The notes beneath the pieces were generated by a model, which was not told the origin of the DNA, made no database searches, and was given only the letters and a program-made list of their open reading frames with translations. From the IMG/VR virus record IMGVR_UViG_3300029914_000144, positions 1 to 23,225 of that record: a stretch of 23,225 nucleotides of DNA; one strand, 5' to 3'. This DNA comes from a virus. Shown piece after piece: positions 1 through 6,653 of this stretch. The position numbers were made by a program, and so were the translations under genes. Position 1 is the stretch's first letter, and each line of letters begins with the position of its first letter.

Positions 1-1
1 T

Positions 2-1261
2 CCAAAAATAAAAAATAGTCGTTCACGAAAAATTCAAAAAATTTATCTATCAAATGGAAAAGGTGAAAGATTTTTACTTCCGTTTAAATCTTTATTGGCA
101 GCAAGAGCAATGGCGCGTCATATTGAATCTGGTGGAACTCCATACGATTCTATTGGCCGTGATATTTGTCAATTAGTAGAAGAAATGTTATCATTGAATA
201 AATTTTATAGAACATATAAAAATTCTCAATTTTCAAATGATCATGCATCGGAAGCATTAGCTTCTGGCCGTGAAAGATATTTAGAAATTAAGAAAACATT
301 GGCTAGTCTTTCTACAAAAGGAGGCTATGCTAAAAATAGCGTAACTATGACTGGTAATGCTGGTGAATTAGAAGACGATGATGAAATGTTTGAAGATATT
401 TTTGATGGTGTAGAAATGGATGAAGATAACACCATGGCTCTTCCATATATTAATCGTGTATATCAAAAATATAAAAGTAATAAAACACCCGAAGAAAATG
501 CATTTAATGATTGGGTATCTGCTGCAAAAGGGCAAGGTGAAGGTCAAGAAATTTTGAATGATGAAGATTTACCTTTTCAACCAGAAGATTTTGAGCATTC
601 GCGTGTAAGAGAAAATGAACCAACAGATATCGACCCCGATCAAAGAAATCAATCAAATATTACAGAATCTAAAATTAATGAAATTTTTGGGTTTAAAAAA
701 AAGAGTAAAAATCCAAAAGAAGAATTAGAAAAAATGACTAAGATGCTCACTAATTTGGAATTTGAGCAAGTAGTTAAACAGGGTGATGATGAAATTTGGA
801 AACGATCTTATTATCAAGTAATTTTTGGTGTATTGGATGGTAAATTTGGTTGGGTTATGTCTAGAAATGGTAAACCAATTGATAAAGGATTAAATACAAT
901 TTCATTTGCTGTTAGTGTTCTAATGGAACCAGATTTTAAGGGAGAGTTGGAATATCTTGTTAAGAAGAACAATGTAACAGAGGCAGATGTGCCAACTAGT
1001 GCCGGGGCAAATTCGCCGTTAACATATATTTCAAATAATATTCCAAATCATTTTAGAAGTAACAAGGAAATAGCATCACATAAAAATACAACTGGAAAAT
1101 TATCACCATTTTCTTTATTAAACTCTCCAGAACAAGACAAGGATGCCGATGATAAAGAGATAACAAGAATTGCGGATTTAGCGAAAGCACCACGTAAGTT
1201 ATCACCTAATTCTGCTGGATTTTCAAACAAACCGGGAAATAAAGGGCCATCTAACATATAA
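2..1261 (+). CDS. Conserved phage protein of unknown function, 5' end cut off by the window
   Basis: The reading frame is open from base 2 to the TAA at 1259-1261, so the true start lies outside the window; the first ATG inside is at 110. About 419 residues are visible. The N-terminal part has a compact conserved-looking block (GERFLLPF, then ARAMARHIESGGTPYDSIG, then a helix with LVEEM), which I recall from hypothetical proteins of marine T4-like phages. A very acidic middle (roughly residues 120-145) leads to a Pro/Asp/Gln-rich linker, the motif ITESKINEIFGF, and a second domain around YYQVIFGVLDGKFGWVMSR. The tail is Lys/Ser/Pro/Asn-rich and probably disordered. It lies just upstream of gp32 and could share its transcript. 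No catalytic motif is visible, and I do not know its function. The ITE-S in the linker resembles a prohead-protease site, but one match proves nothing. Confidence 0.8.
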   Translation, partial: PKIKNSRSRKIQKIYLSNGKGERFLLPFKSLLAARAMARHIESGGTPYDSIGRDICQLVEEMLSLNKFYRTYKNSQFSNDHASEALASGRERYLEIKKTLASLSTKGGYAKNSVTMTGNAGELEDDDEMFEDIFDGVEMDEDNTMALPYINRVYQKYKSNKTPEENAFNDWVSAAKGQGEGQEILNDEDLPFQPEDFEHSRVRENEPTDIDPDQRNQSNITESKINEIFGFKKKSKNPKEELEKMTKMLTNLEFEQVVKQGDDEIWKRSYYQVIFGVLDGKFGWVMSRNGKPIDKGLNTISFAVSVLMEPDFKGELEYLVKKNNVTEADVPTSAGANSPLTYISNNIPNHFRSNKEIASHKNTTGKLSPFSLLNSPEQDKDADDKEITRIADLAKAPRKLSPNSAGFSNKPGNKGPSNI

Positions 1262-1303
1262 CTAAAATAATTTTAAATATAACCAAAGAAATATATTGCA
1301 AAG

Positions 1304-1311
1304 GATAAATA
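1304..1311 (+). promoter_or_regulatory. NATAAATA late-promoter-like box upstream of gp32
   Basis: GATAAATA matches the T4-type late promoter box (TATAAATA; NATAAATA in marine relatives) and lies in the 134-bp gap before gp32. With the usual -13 to -6 placement the transcript would start near 1317, inside the hairpin at 1316-1337. T4 gp32 is mainly made earlier than late genes, so this may be an extra late promoter or chance. Confidence 0.4.
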
Positions 1312-1315
1312 ACAG

Positions 1316-1337
1316 TGTTACTATCTTAATAGTAGCA
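1316..1337 (+). promoter_or_regulatory. Hairpin in the gp32 leader, possible autoregulatory RNA
   Basis: TGTTACTAT (1316-1324) pairs with ATAGTAGCA (1329-1337) around the loop CTTA. This gives nine pairs, one of them a G-U wobble. The hairpin ends 58 nt before the gp32 start codon. In T4, gp32 represses its own translation by binding cooperatively from a pseudoknot located tens of bases upstream of its start, and the position here is similar. I could not find a convincing second stem to complete a pseudoknot. There is no run of T after it, so it is unlikely to be a terminator. Confidence 0.45.
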
Positions 1338-1395
1338 AACATGGACAACATGGGAACTACAAAATTATATTACATGGTAAACAAGGAGAAACATC

Positions 1396-2379
1396 ATGGG
1401 AAATACAAATACAACATTAGCAGATATTAGAGCAAGACTCGCACAAGCTGAACAGAACAAAGGTGGAAATTTTGATTCAGCCTTTTATCCATTCTGGAAT
1501 GCTAAATCAGATTCAACTACCGTTATTCGATTCCTTCCTGACGGTAACACAAATAACTCATATTTTTGGGTAGAAAAACAACAAATTAAATTGCCTTTTA
1601 ATGGCATTAAAGGTGGAGATTCAAAACAAATCACCGTTTCTGTACCATGCGTAGAAATGTTTGGACGCGAGGAATATCCACAAGGATGTCCTATTCTTAG
1701 CGAAGTTCGTGCTTGGTATAAAGATGAAGCCTTAAAGGAAAAGGCTAACCGTTACTGGAAGAAGCCACAATTCATTATGCAAGGTTTTGTTCGTGAGAAC
1801 ACTGTTGCAGATGATAAGACTCCTGAAAATCCAATTCGTAGATTTAGCTTGAATAAACAATTATTCAATTTAGTTAAGGCTGGTCTAATGGATGCAGAAA
1901 TGTTAAATCTACCCTGTGATTATGAAAAGGGTTCAGATTTCCGCATTGTAAAAACAGTCAAGGGACCATATGCTGATTACGGAACTTCTTCATATGCACG
2001 TAGAGAAAGTCCTTTAACAAAGAGTGAACTTGAAGCCATTGAAAAGTATGGTTTGACAAATCTAAATGATTTTCTTGGTAAGAAGCCAACGGCAGAAGAC
2101 TTAGTTATCATTCGCGAAATGTTTGAAGCATCTGTTGATGGCGAAGCATATGATAACGAACGATGGGGTGCTTATTATCGTCCAGCAGGTATAAAGGGTG
2201 ATAAGGAAACTTCCGAAGAAACACAATCTACCAAGACAGAAAATGTTGCTTCAACTAGTTCAGTAGCACAAACTGAAACCAGCCCGGTTACAGCACCATC
2301 CACAGAAAAAACTTCTGCCGCAGCCGTATTACAAATGATACGTGAACGTGGCAAGAAGGCCGCAGAAGCAAAGGTATAA
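1396..2379 (+). CDS. 32: Single-stranded DNA binding protein (T4 gp32-like)
   Basis: This 327-residue protein would coat single-stranded DNA during replication, recombination and repair. The OB-fold core is recognisable from TTVIRFLP (residues 41-48) through the aromatic-rich stretch YWKKPQFIMQGFV (about 120-132) to FSLNKQLFNLV, and the whole aligns in outline with T4 gp32 (301 residues). The start is firm: AAGGAG lies 7 bases before the ATG. The zinc site looks altered. T4 uses one His and three Cys, whereas here I see only Cys85 and Cys98, and the expected final Cys is absent. The C-terminus is also unlike T4: after a Ser/Thr-rich linker it ends in a basic helix (QMIRERGKKAAEAKV) and not the acidic tail that contacts partner proteins. 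A hairpin with a terminator shape follows, and uvsX is the next core gene downstream. Confidence 0.9.
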   Translation: MGNTNTTLADIRARLAQAEQNKGGNFDSAFYPFWNAKSDSTTVIRFLPDGNTNNSYFWVEKQQIKLPFNGIKGGDSKQITVSVPCVEMFGREEYPQGCPILSEVRAWYKDEALKEKANRYWKKPQFIMQGFVRENTVADDKTPENPIRRFSLNKQLFNLVKAGLMDAEMLNLPCDYEKGSDFRIVKTVKGPYADYGTSSYARRESPLTKSELEAIEKYGLTNLNDFLGKKPTAEDLVIIREMFEASVDGEAYDNERWGAYYRPAGIKGDKETSEETQSTKTENVASTSSVAQTETSPVTAPSTEKTSAAAVLQMIRERGKKAAEAKV

Positions 2380-2382
2380 ATA
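2375..2382 (+). promoter_or_regulatory. Exact T4 late promoter box TATAAATA
   Basis: A perfect TATAAATA overlaps the gp32 stop codon. If the box sits at -13 to -6, transcription starts at 2388, which is the A of an ATG followed at once by AGG TAG. The transcript would run through the hairpin at 2386-2417 into the endonuclease gene and uvsX. Confidence 0.55.
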
Positions 2383-2385
2383 ACA

Positions 2386-2417
2386 AAATGAGGTAGTTGA
2401 AAAATACTACCTCATTT
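2386..2417 (+). terminator. Perfect 12-bp hairpin after gp32, terminator or regulatory stem
   Basis: AAATGAGGTAGT (2386-2397) pairs perfectly with ACTACCTCATTT (2406-2417) around an 8-base loop. It lies 7 bases past the gp32 stop. The T run after it is weak (ATTATT), so it may be only a partial terminator or an mRNA stability element. Because a late promoter box precedes it directly, it may instead regulate the following gene. Confidence 0.65.
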
Positions 2418-2426
2418 ATTAAAATT

Positions 2427-3521
2427 ATGCAAAAAACATCTCAAGAACAATTTATTAAAAAATTTATTTCAATTCATGGAAATAGATATGATATTTCGTT
2501 GCTAGTATACAAAGGTCTTAAATATCCAATCATTATTATATGTAGAGAACATGGAGTATATGAACAACGAGCAGATCATTCTTTAAGAGGACAAAATTGT
2601 CCAAAATGCTCATCACTACTAGAGAGTAATAAAGAAGAGTTTATAATTAAAGCAAAACTGAAACACCCAGATAAAAATAATAATTATGATGAATTTATTT
2701 ATGTTAATTCTCATACAAAGAGTATAATTATATGTCCTATTCATGGAAAATTTTTACAAAACCCAATGAGTCATTTATCAGGAAATGGATGTCCAGAATG
2801 TGGGAATCAAAATAATAAAGCACGACAAAAATTTAAAGAACATGCAACCAAAATTCATAATAATAAATTCGTTTATGATGAATTTATTTATGTTAATTCT
2901 CATACAAAGAGTATAATTATATGTCCTATTCATGGAAAATTTTTACAAAACCCATCTGATCATATGAATGGGAAAGGATGTCCAGAATGCGGCGGAACAA
3001 AAAAGAAAACACTAGAACAATTTATAGATCAAGCATCGTTACTTCATAATAACAAATTCAATTATGATGAATTTGTTTATGTTGACGCTCTTACTAAGGG
3101 AATTATTATATGTCCAGAGCATGAACGTTTTTTACAAAAACCCAATGATCATTTATCTGGATATGGATGTCCGAATTGCACAACACGAGTATCAAAGCCA
3201 GAAACTAAATGGTTAAATTATATTGGAATATTGGAAGAAAATCGACAGATTAAATTACCAAATCTTGGTAGAAATATTGTAGATGGATATGATCCAAAAA
3301 CAAACACAATATATGAATTTTATGGAGATTTTTGGCACGGAAATCCAAAAACACATGATCCAAATAAAATAAACCTAATGAATCATAAGACTTTCGGATA
3401 TCTTTATACACAAACTATGATACGAGAAGAAAAAATAAAACAGCATTATAACTTACTAACCATTTGGGAAAATGAATGGATACAGTATATCAAGGAGAAC
3501 AAAAATGGCAAAACCCTTTGA
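2427..3521 (+). CDS. Zinc-ribbon repeat protein with Vsr-like nuclease end, probable free-standing homing endonuclease
   Basis: The 364-residue protein has four tandem modules of about 63 residues. Each carries a core like YDEFIYVNSHTKSIIICPIH, then GxFLQ and a CPxC pair, giving repeated zinc-ribbon-like Cys/His sites (the repeat recalls DUF723-type modules). The C-terminal part has VDGYDP, then YEFYGDFWHG, which resembles the Asp/Glu core of Vsr-type (PDDEXK-related) nucleases used by some homing endonucleases. The frame is open from TTG 2397, but that codon lies inside the hairpin stem; ATG 2427 is the better start, although no Shine-Dalgarno sequence precedes it. The 3' end overlaps uvsX by 17 bases and contains its ribosome binding site. 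Insertion between gp32 and uvsX fits a mobile endonuclease. Target and activity are inferred only. Confidence 0.75.
   Translation: MQKTSQEQFIKKFISIHGNRYDISLLVYKGLKYPIIIICREHGVYEQRADHSLRGQNCPKCSSLLESNKEEFIIKAKLKHPDKNNNYDEFIYVNSHTKSIIICPIHGKFLQNPMSHLSGNGCPECGNQNNKARQKFKEHATKIHNNKFVYDEFIYVNSHTKSIIICPIHGKFLQNPSDHMNGKGCPECGGTKKKTLEQFIDQASLLHNNKFNYDEFVYVDALTKGIIICPEHERFLQKPNDHLSGYGCPNCTTRVSKPETKWLNYIGILEENRQIKLPNLGRNIVDGYDPKTNTIYEFYGDFWHGNPKTHDPNKINLMNHKTFGYLYTQTMIREEKIKQHYNLLTIWENEWIQYIKENKNGKTL
2684..2765 (+). repeat. 82-bp perfect direct repeat, copy 1
   Basis: Identical over 82 bases to 2873-2954, offset by 189 bp (63 codons), exactly one protein module of the endonuclease gene. It starts at TTATGATGAATTT and ends at AAAACCCA. 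Confidence 0.95.
2873..2954 (+). repeat. 82-bp perfect direct repeat, copy 2
   Basis: Second copy of the 82-base repeat starting at 2684. The flanking parts of the modules differ, so the exact identity looks like recent duplication or gene conversion within the gene. Confidence 0.95.
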
Positions 3522-4563
3522 TTTAAGTAAATTTAGGAAAGGACTTACTAAAAGTATTGAAGGTTTAAGTATAGGTTTTAATGACCCAACTGATTGGATT
3601 TCAACTGGAAATTTTGCACTGAATTACTTAATATCAAGTAGATTTGATGTTGGTATTCCACTTGGAAAAGTAACATTAATTGCTGGTGCTCCAGCCGCAG
3701 GTAAAAGTTTAATTGCTTCTGGAACAGTAGTAAAAAATGCTCAAGAAAAAGATATTTTTGTAATCTTAATTGATAGTGAAAATGCTTTAGATGAAAAATG
3801 GCTACAAGCATTGGGTGTTGACACCAGCGAAGAAAAATTATTGAAACTTAATATGGCAATGATAAATGATGTTGCCAAGGTAATAACTGATTTTGTAACA
3901 CAATATAAAGAAGTTCCTCTTGAAGAAAGACCAAAAGTTTTATTTGTAATTGATTCTCTCGGTATGCTTTTAGCTCCTACACAAGTTGATCAATTTAACG
4001 AAGGTGATCTAAAAGGCGATATGGGAATTAAAGCAAAGCAACTAAAAGCTCTTATCACAAATTGCGTTAATATGTTTGGTGATTTGAATATTGGTATGGT
4101 TTGCACAAATCACGTATACTCTAGTCAAGACAAATATACCGATGATATTATTTCAGGTGGAAGTGGTTCCCTTTATGCAAGTAGTATTATTATTTCGATG
4201 ATTCCTTATAAGTTAAAAGAAGATGAAGAAGGTAATAAGATTACAGAAGTAAGAGGTATCAGAAGTAAATGCAAGGTTGTAAAAACTCGATATAATAAAC
4301 CATTTGAAGCTGTCGAAGTTTTTATTCCCTATGATACAGGAATTGATAAATATTCTGGATTGTTTGATATCTTTGAAAAACAGAAATTATTAGTCAAAGA
4401 TGGAAATCGTTATGTTTATACAGACAAAAACGGTATTGAACATAAACATTGGCGTAAAGATTATCTAAGTAATGATGAGGGAATTTTAGACTTGATCATG
4501 CAAGAATTTGATAAGGATGCAAAAGTAATAATTAATACAACGGATGGTTTTGTAGTTAAGTAA
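3505..4563 (+). CDS. uvsX: UvsX, RecA-like recombinase
   Basis: UvsX forms filaments on single-stranded DNA and, with ATP, drives strand exchange in T4-type recombination-dependent replication, working with gp32 and UvsY, both encoded nearby. The 352-residue protein has Walker A GAPAAGKS (residues 61-68), Walker B LFVIDS (146-151), a catalytic-type acidic patch IDSENALDE (89-97), TNH at 201-203 and the Gly/Ser-rich SGGSGSLYASS (217-227) typical of the RecA core. Its length is close to T4 UvsX (about 390). ATG 3505 is chosen because AAGGAG precedes it by 7 bases and MAKPFDLSKFRKGL is a sensible N-terminus; the frame stays open to 3472 but that extension lacks a binding site. The gene starts inside the end of the endonuclease gene and ends just before a bidirectional palindrome. 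Confidence 0.93.
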   Translation: MAKPFDLSKFRKGLTKSIEGLSIGFNDPTDWISTGNFALNYLISSRFDVGIPLGKVTLIAGAPAAGKSLIASGTVVKNAQEKDIFVILIDSENALDEKWLQALGVDTSEEKLLKLNMAMINDVAKVITDFVTQYKEVPLEERPKVLFVIDSLGMLLAPTQVDQFNEGDLKGDMGIKAKQLKALITNCVNMFGDLNIGMVCTNHVYSSQDKYTDDIISGGSGSLYASSIIISMIPYKLKEDEEGNKITEVRGIRSKCKVVKTRYNKPFEAVEVFIPYDTGIDKYSGLFDIFEKQKLLVKDGNRYVYTDKNGIEHKHWRKDYLSNDEGILDLIMQEFDKDAKVIINTTDGFVVK

Positions 4564-4568
4564 TAATG

Positions 4569-4594
4569 ATATGGTGCCACTAGTGGCACCATAT
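4569..4594. terminator. 26-bp perfect palindrome, bidirectional terminator
   Basis: ATATGGTGCCACT (4569-4581) is followed at once by its exact reverse complement (4582-4594). It sits between the stop of uvsX (4563, + strand) and the stop of the kinase-like gene on the - strand (4599). As RNA it would fold into an 11-bp stem with a CTAG-type loop from either strand. The A/T run at each side gives short U tracts. Confidence 0.8.
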
Positions 4595-4598
4595 TTCC

Positions 4599-5222
4599 TT
4601 AACTATATGGATCAGTTATAACAATGGTTCCATCGTTTCTAATCATAAAATTGCCACTATGCATATCTAAAAATCTATCTTCTTGATTTTTACCAATAAT
4701 CTGTGCAGCTTTTACCAATTCTGGTTGTTCTTCTAAATAAAACATTGTTTTATCATCAAAATATCTTGTAAACCACTTATAATCTCGACTCCACCCAGTT
4801 GCTATTCGCTGTAAACAGTCCGTTAATATATCAGTATCTATTTTAACACCTTCATAATTAATAGTGAGAGGAAGATTTTTAAGTTTTTCAATGAGATATA
4901 CATAATAATTAAAACCTCCAAATTCTACAACCTTCATATCACCGATATTAGGAAAATGAATATTTGGATTATCTTTTAAAATTTCAATATATCGAGCATA
5001 ACCTCGATCTGGTCTATTGTTTATTTTTAAAACAAATCGCTTATTTGGATTTGTATATACTGAACTAAAACAACCTTTATTATTATATGTCCATCCAAGT
5101 TTAGAAAGTTTTAAAGATAATATCTTTCCATCAGCATCTAAACTTTTATTTTTAAAATATTCAGAAGTAGCTGTGAATATCGGTTTTATTATTTTTGGTT
5201 GTCGTAATTCAAATATTTTCAT
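4599..5222 (-). CDS. Kinase-like protein (paralog A)
   Basis: This 207-residue protein has the outline of a small protein-kinase/phosphotransferase fold. It shows a glycine-loop-like KGCFSSVYTNP, then VLKIN with a candidate ATP-binding Lys, a hinge-like YYVYLIEKL, then LDMHSGNFM (Asp and Asn spaced as in kinase DxxxxN catalytic loops) and VITDPY in place of DFG. The substrate is unknown. I chose ATG 5222 (MKIFELRQPKI) over 5240: AAGGA lies before it, and paralog B starts with the same residues. It lies 11 bases downstream of paralog B and should be co-transcribed. The 5' end is identical to B for 37 bases (5189-5225 versus 5821-5857). It is one of four family members in the window. The kinase assignment is by motif only. 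Confidence 0.75.
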   Translation of the reverse strand: MKIFELRQPKIIKPIFTATSEYFKNKSLDADGKILSLKLSKLGWTYNNKGCFSSVYTNPNKRFVLKINNRPDRGYARYIEILKDNPNIHFPNIGDMKVVEFGGFNYYVYLIEKLKNLPLTINYEGVKIDTDILTDCLQRIATGWSRDYKWFTRYFDDKTMFYLEEQPELVKAAQIIGKNQEDRFLDMHSGNFMIRNDGTIVITDPYS

Positions 5223-5233
5223 TATTTTCCTTA

Positions 5234-5854
5234 TTAACAATAGGGATCGGTTATAACAATTGTTCTATTTTGTCTTTGCATAATATTTCCACCATGCATG
5301 TCAAGATATCTATTACCTTTATATTGTCCAACAATTTTTGTTGCTTCTATTAAAGATAGATTTTTTTTTAAATAATTTATTGTAGAATATAAACAATTAA
5401 AATAGAATAGTGTTTCAAATGTTTCACGATTTGATTCTCCCCAACAATCCATAATTCTATCTAATGCAACAGCTAAATTTCGAGCATTTACAGATTCAAC
5501 TGTTTGTAATTTTTCAATAAGATAAACATAATAATTTAAAGTGCCAATTTTCATAATTTTCATATCACCAATATTAGGAAAATGAATATTTGGATGATTT
5601 TTTATAACTTCAACATAATGTTCATAACCACCATCAACCCAATCATTAATCTTTAAAACAAAATTCTTTTTTGGATTTGTATAGACAGAACTATAAGCAC
5701 CTTTATCAAGAAATGTCCAACCAAGTTTAGCAAGTTTTTTAAATAATATTTTTCTTTCATGGTCTTCGTCTTTATCTTTATCTCGGACAAATCTAGTGGC
5801 AGCACTGATAATTGGTTTCGTTATTTTTGGTTGTCGTAATTCAAATATTTTCAT
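5234..5854 (-). CDS. Kinase-like protein (paralog B)
   Basis: The 206-residue protein is closely similar to paralog A. It carries MKIFELRQPKI at the start, KGAYSSVYTNP and VLKIN (glycine-loop and Lys equivalents), NIHFPNIGDMK, YYVYLIEKL, then YLDMHGGNIMQRQ and VITDPY at the end. The Asp/Asn pair expected in the catalytic loop is kept, so it may be active. It is the first gene of the (-) pair. No Shine-Dalgarno sequence precedes the ATG; instead AATAAATA lies 8 bases upstream, which would give a leader of only about 3 bases. It is divergent from the operon starting at 5956. Function unknown beyond the fold-level guess. Confidence 0.75.
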   Translation of the reverse strand: MKIFELRQPKITKPIISAATRFVRDKDKDEDHERKILFKKLAKLGWTFLDKGAYSSVYTNPKKNFVLKINDWVDGGYEHYVEVIKNHPNIHFPNIGDMKIMKIGTLNYYVYLIEKLQTVESVNARNLAVALDRIMDCWGESNRETFETLFYFNCLYSTINYLKKNLSLIEATKIVGQYKGNRYLDMHGGNIMQRQNRTIVITDPYC

Positions 5855-5862
5855 TATACTAG

Positions 5863-5870
5863 TATTTATT
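5863..5870 (-). promoter_or_regulatory. NATAAATA late-promoter-like box for the kinase-like pair
   Basis: Reads AATAAATA on the - strand, 8 bases before the ATG of paralog B. Predicted +1 is near 5857. It lies back to back with the sigma70 promoter of the + strand operon. Confidence 0.45.
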
Positions 5871-5872
5871 CA

Positions 5873-5901
5873 TTGACTTAAAATTTTAATTGCGTTATAA
5901 T
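5873..5901 (+). promoter_or_regulatory. Strong sigma70 promoter
   Basis: TTGACT (5873-5878), a 17-base spacer, and TATAAT (5896-5901) make a near-perfect host sigma70 promoter. Transcription would start near 5908, about 48 bases before the ATG at 5956. It is the only such strong promoter I saw and would drive the seven-gene operon at 5956-9899 early in infection. Confidence 0.85.
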
Positions 5902-5955
5902 CAATTCATACACTAAATAACCACGTTGTTCAAAATATATTAAAGGACTAATTAA

Positions 5956-6201
5956 ATGACAAAAGAAACTCCAGAACTTATTACAGAGTGTTGGCAGTTG
6001 TTGGTTGAGTATATCCCAAGAAGAGACCATGCTGCCGCAGCAGAACAATTGTTTAGTTATCTTTCATCAGTTTTAAGCAAGGAAGAACAGGAAGCAATTG
6101 CCGATCTAGACAGCGATCTTTCCGAAGCATATAACATTGTTTCAGATGACGAAGATGAATATGAAGAAATGTTTGATGATGACCCAGAAGAGTGTGACTA
6201 A
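5956..6201 (+). CDS. Small acidic conserved phage protein
   Basis: The 81-residue protein has a helical N-terminal half with CWQLLVEYIPRRDHAAAAEQ, then an acidic second half with DDEDEYEEMFDDDPEE. The first part resembles a conserved hypothetical family of T4-like and other phages that I recall with a Trp, Tyr-Ile-Pro and Asp-Arg pattern, but I know no function for it. AAAGGA precedes the ATG by 8 bases. It is the first gene of the operon behind the sigma70 promoter, and its stop overlaps the uvsY start as TAATG, so translation is likely coupled. The acidic tail could be a DNA-mimic or protein-contact surface; that is speculation. Confidence 0.75.
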   Translation: MTKETPELITECWQLLVEYIPRRDHAAAAEQLFSYLSSVLSKEEQEAIADLDSDLSEAYNIVSDDEDEYEEMFDDDPEECD

Positions 6202-6653
6202 TGTGGTATAGTAAAATTACGAAAGATTTATCTGAGATTCCAAATTTCATATCATATTATGAAAAAGAACTGGAAAATCATAAAAAATTTGTTGGTATTA
6301 ACGGTAATTTAGAACAAAATATGGCACGTCTTCCGGGTCAAACTGAAACTGTTTTTAACAGTCTACAAGAAATCGAAGCTATATTAAATTTTATGAACAT
6401 TCAATTGAGAAAAATTAAACAAACACATTATAAACAATATCTTGAAGGTTATAATAGAGCATTGACAAGCAGAGATGCCGAAAAATATAGCGATTCAGAA
6501 AGTAGTGTTATTGAATATGAACTTCTAATTAATGAGGTTGCACGAATAAGAAATTTATATTTAGGGATAATGAAGGGATTAGAAACAAAAAGTTTTATGG
6601 TTGGACATATTACACGTATTCGTGCAGCGGGGCTAGAAAATATTAGTATATGA
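6201..6653 (+). CDS. uvsY: UvsY-like recombination mediator
   Basis: UvsY helps UvsX displace gp32 and load on single-stranded DNA. This 150-residue, mainly helical protein is close in length to T4 UvsY (137). The best match is the C-terminal segment KSFMVGHITRIRAAGLE, which lines up with the T4 KSRGFAIKHIQDMRAFEAG region, preceded by a long helix. The central YKQYLEGYNRAL matches the T4 KARLDYYSGRG area in pattern. UvsX and gp32 are encoded a few kilobases upstream, which supports the call. It is joined by TAATG overlap to the acidic gene before it and by a 4-base ATGA overlap to the QueC-like gene after it. The assignment rests on pattern and context and a profile search could confirm it. 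Confidence 0.75.
   Translation: MWYSKITKDLSEIPNFISYYEKELENHKKFVGINGNLEQNMARLPGQTETVFNSLQEIEAILNFMNIQLRKIKQTHYKQYLEGYNRALTSRDAEKYSDSESSVIEYELLINEVARIRNLYLGIMKGLETKSFMVGHITRIRAAGLENISI

Noticed and set aside
2397-2426. TTG 2397 as start of the endonuclease gene
   Set aside because: The codon and most of the extra residues lie in the hairpin after gp32; ATG 2427 gives an N-terminus that begins directly with the first module.
3472-3504. Earlier start for uvsX at ATG 3472
   Set aside because: This extension is the endonuclease frame's shadow; AAGGAG is correctly placed for ATG 3505.
5223-5240. Earlier start for paralog A at 5240
   Set aside because: Paralog B begins at the equivalent of 5222, where there is a good ribosome site.
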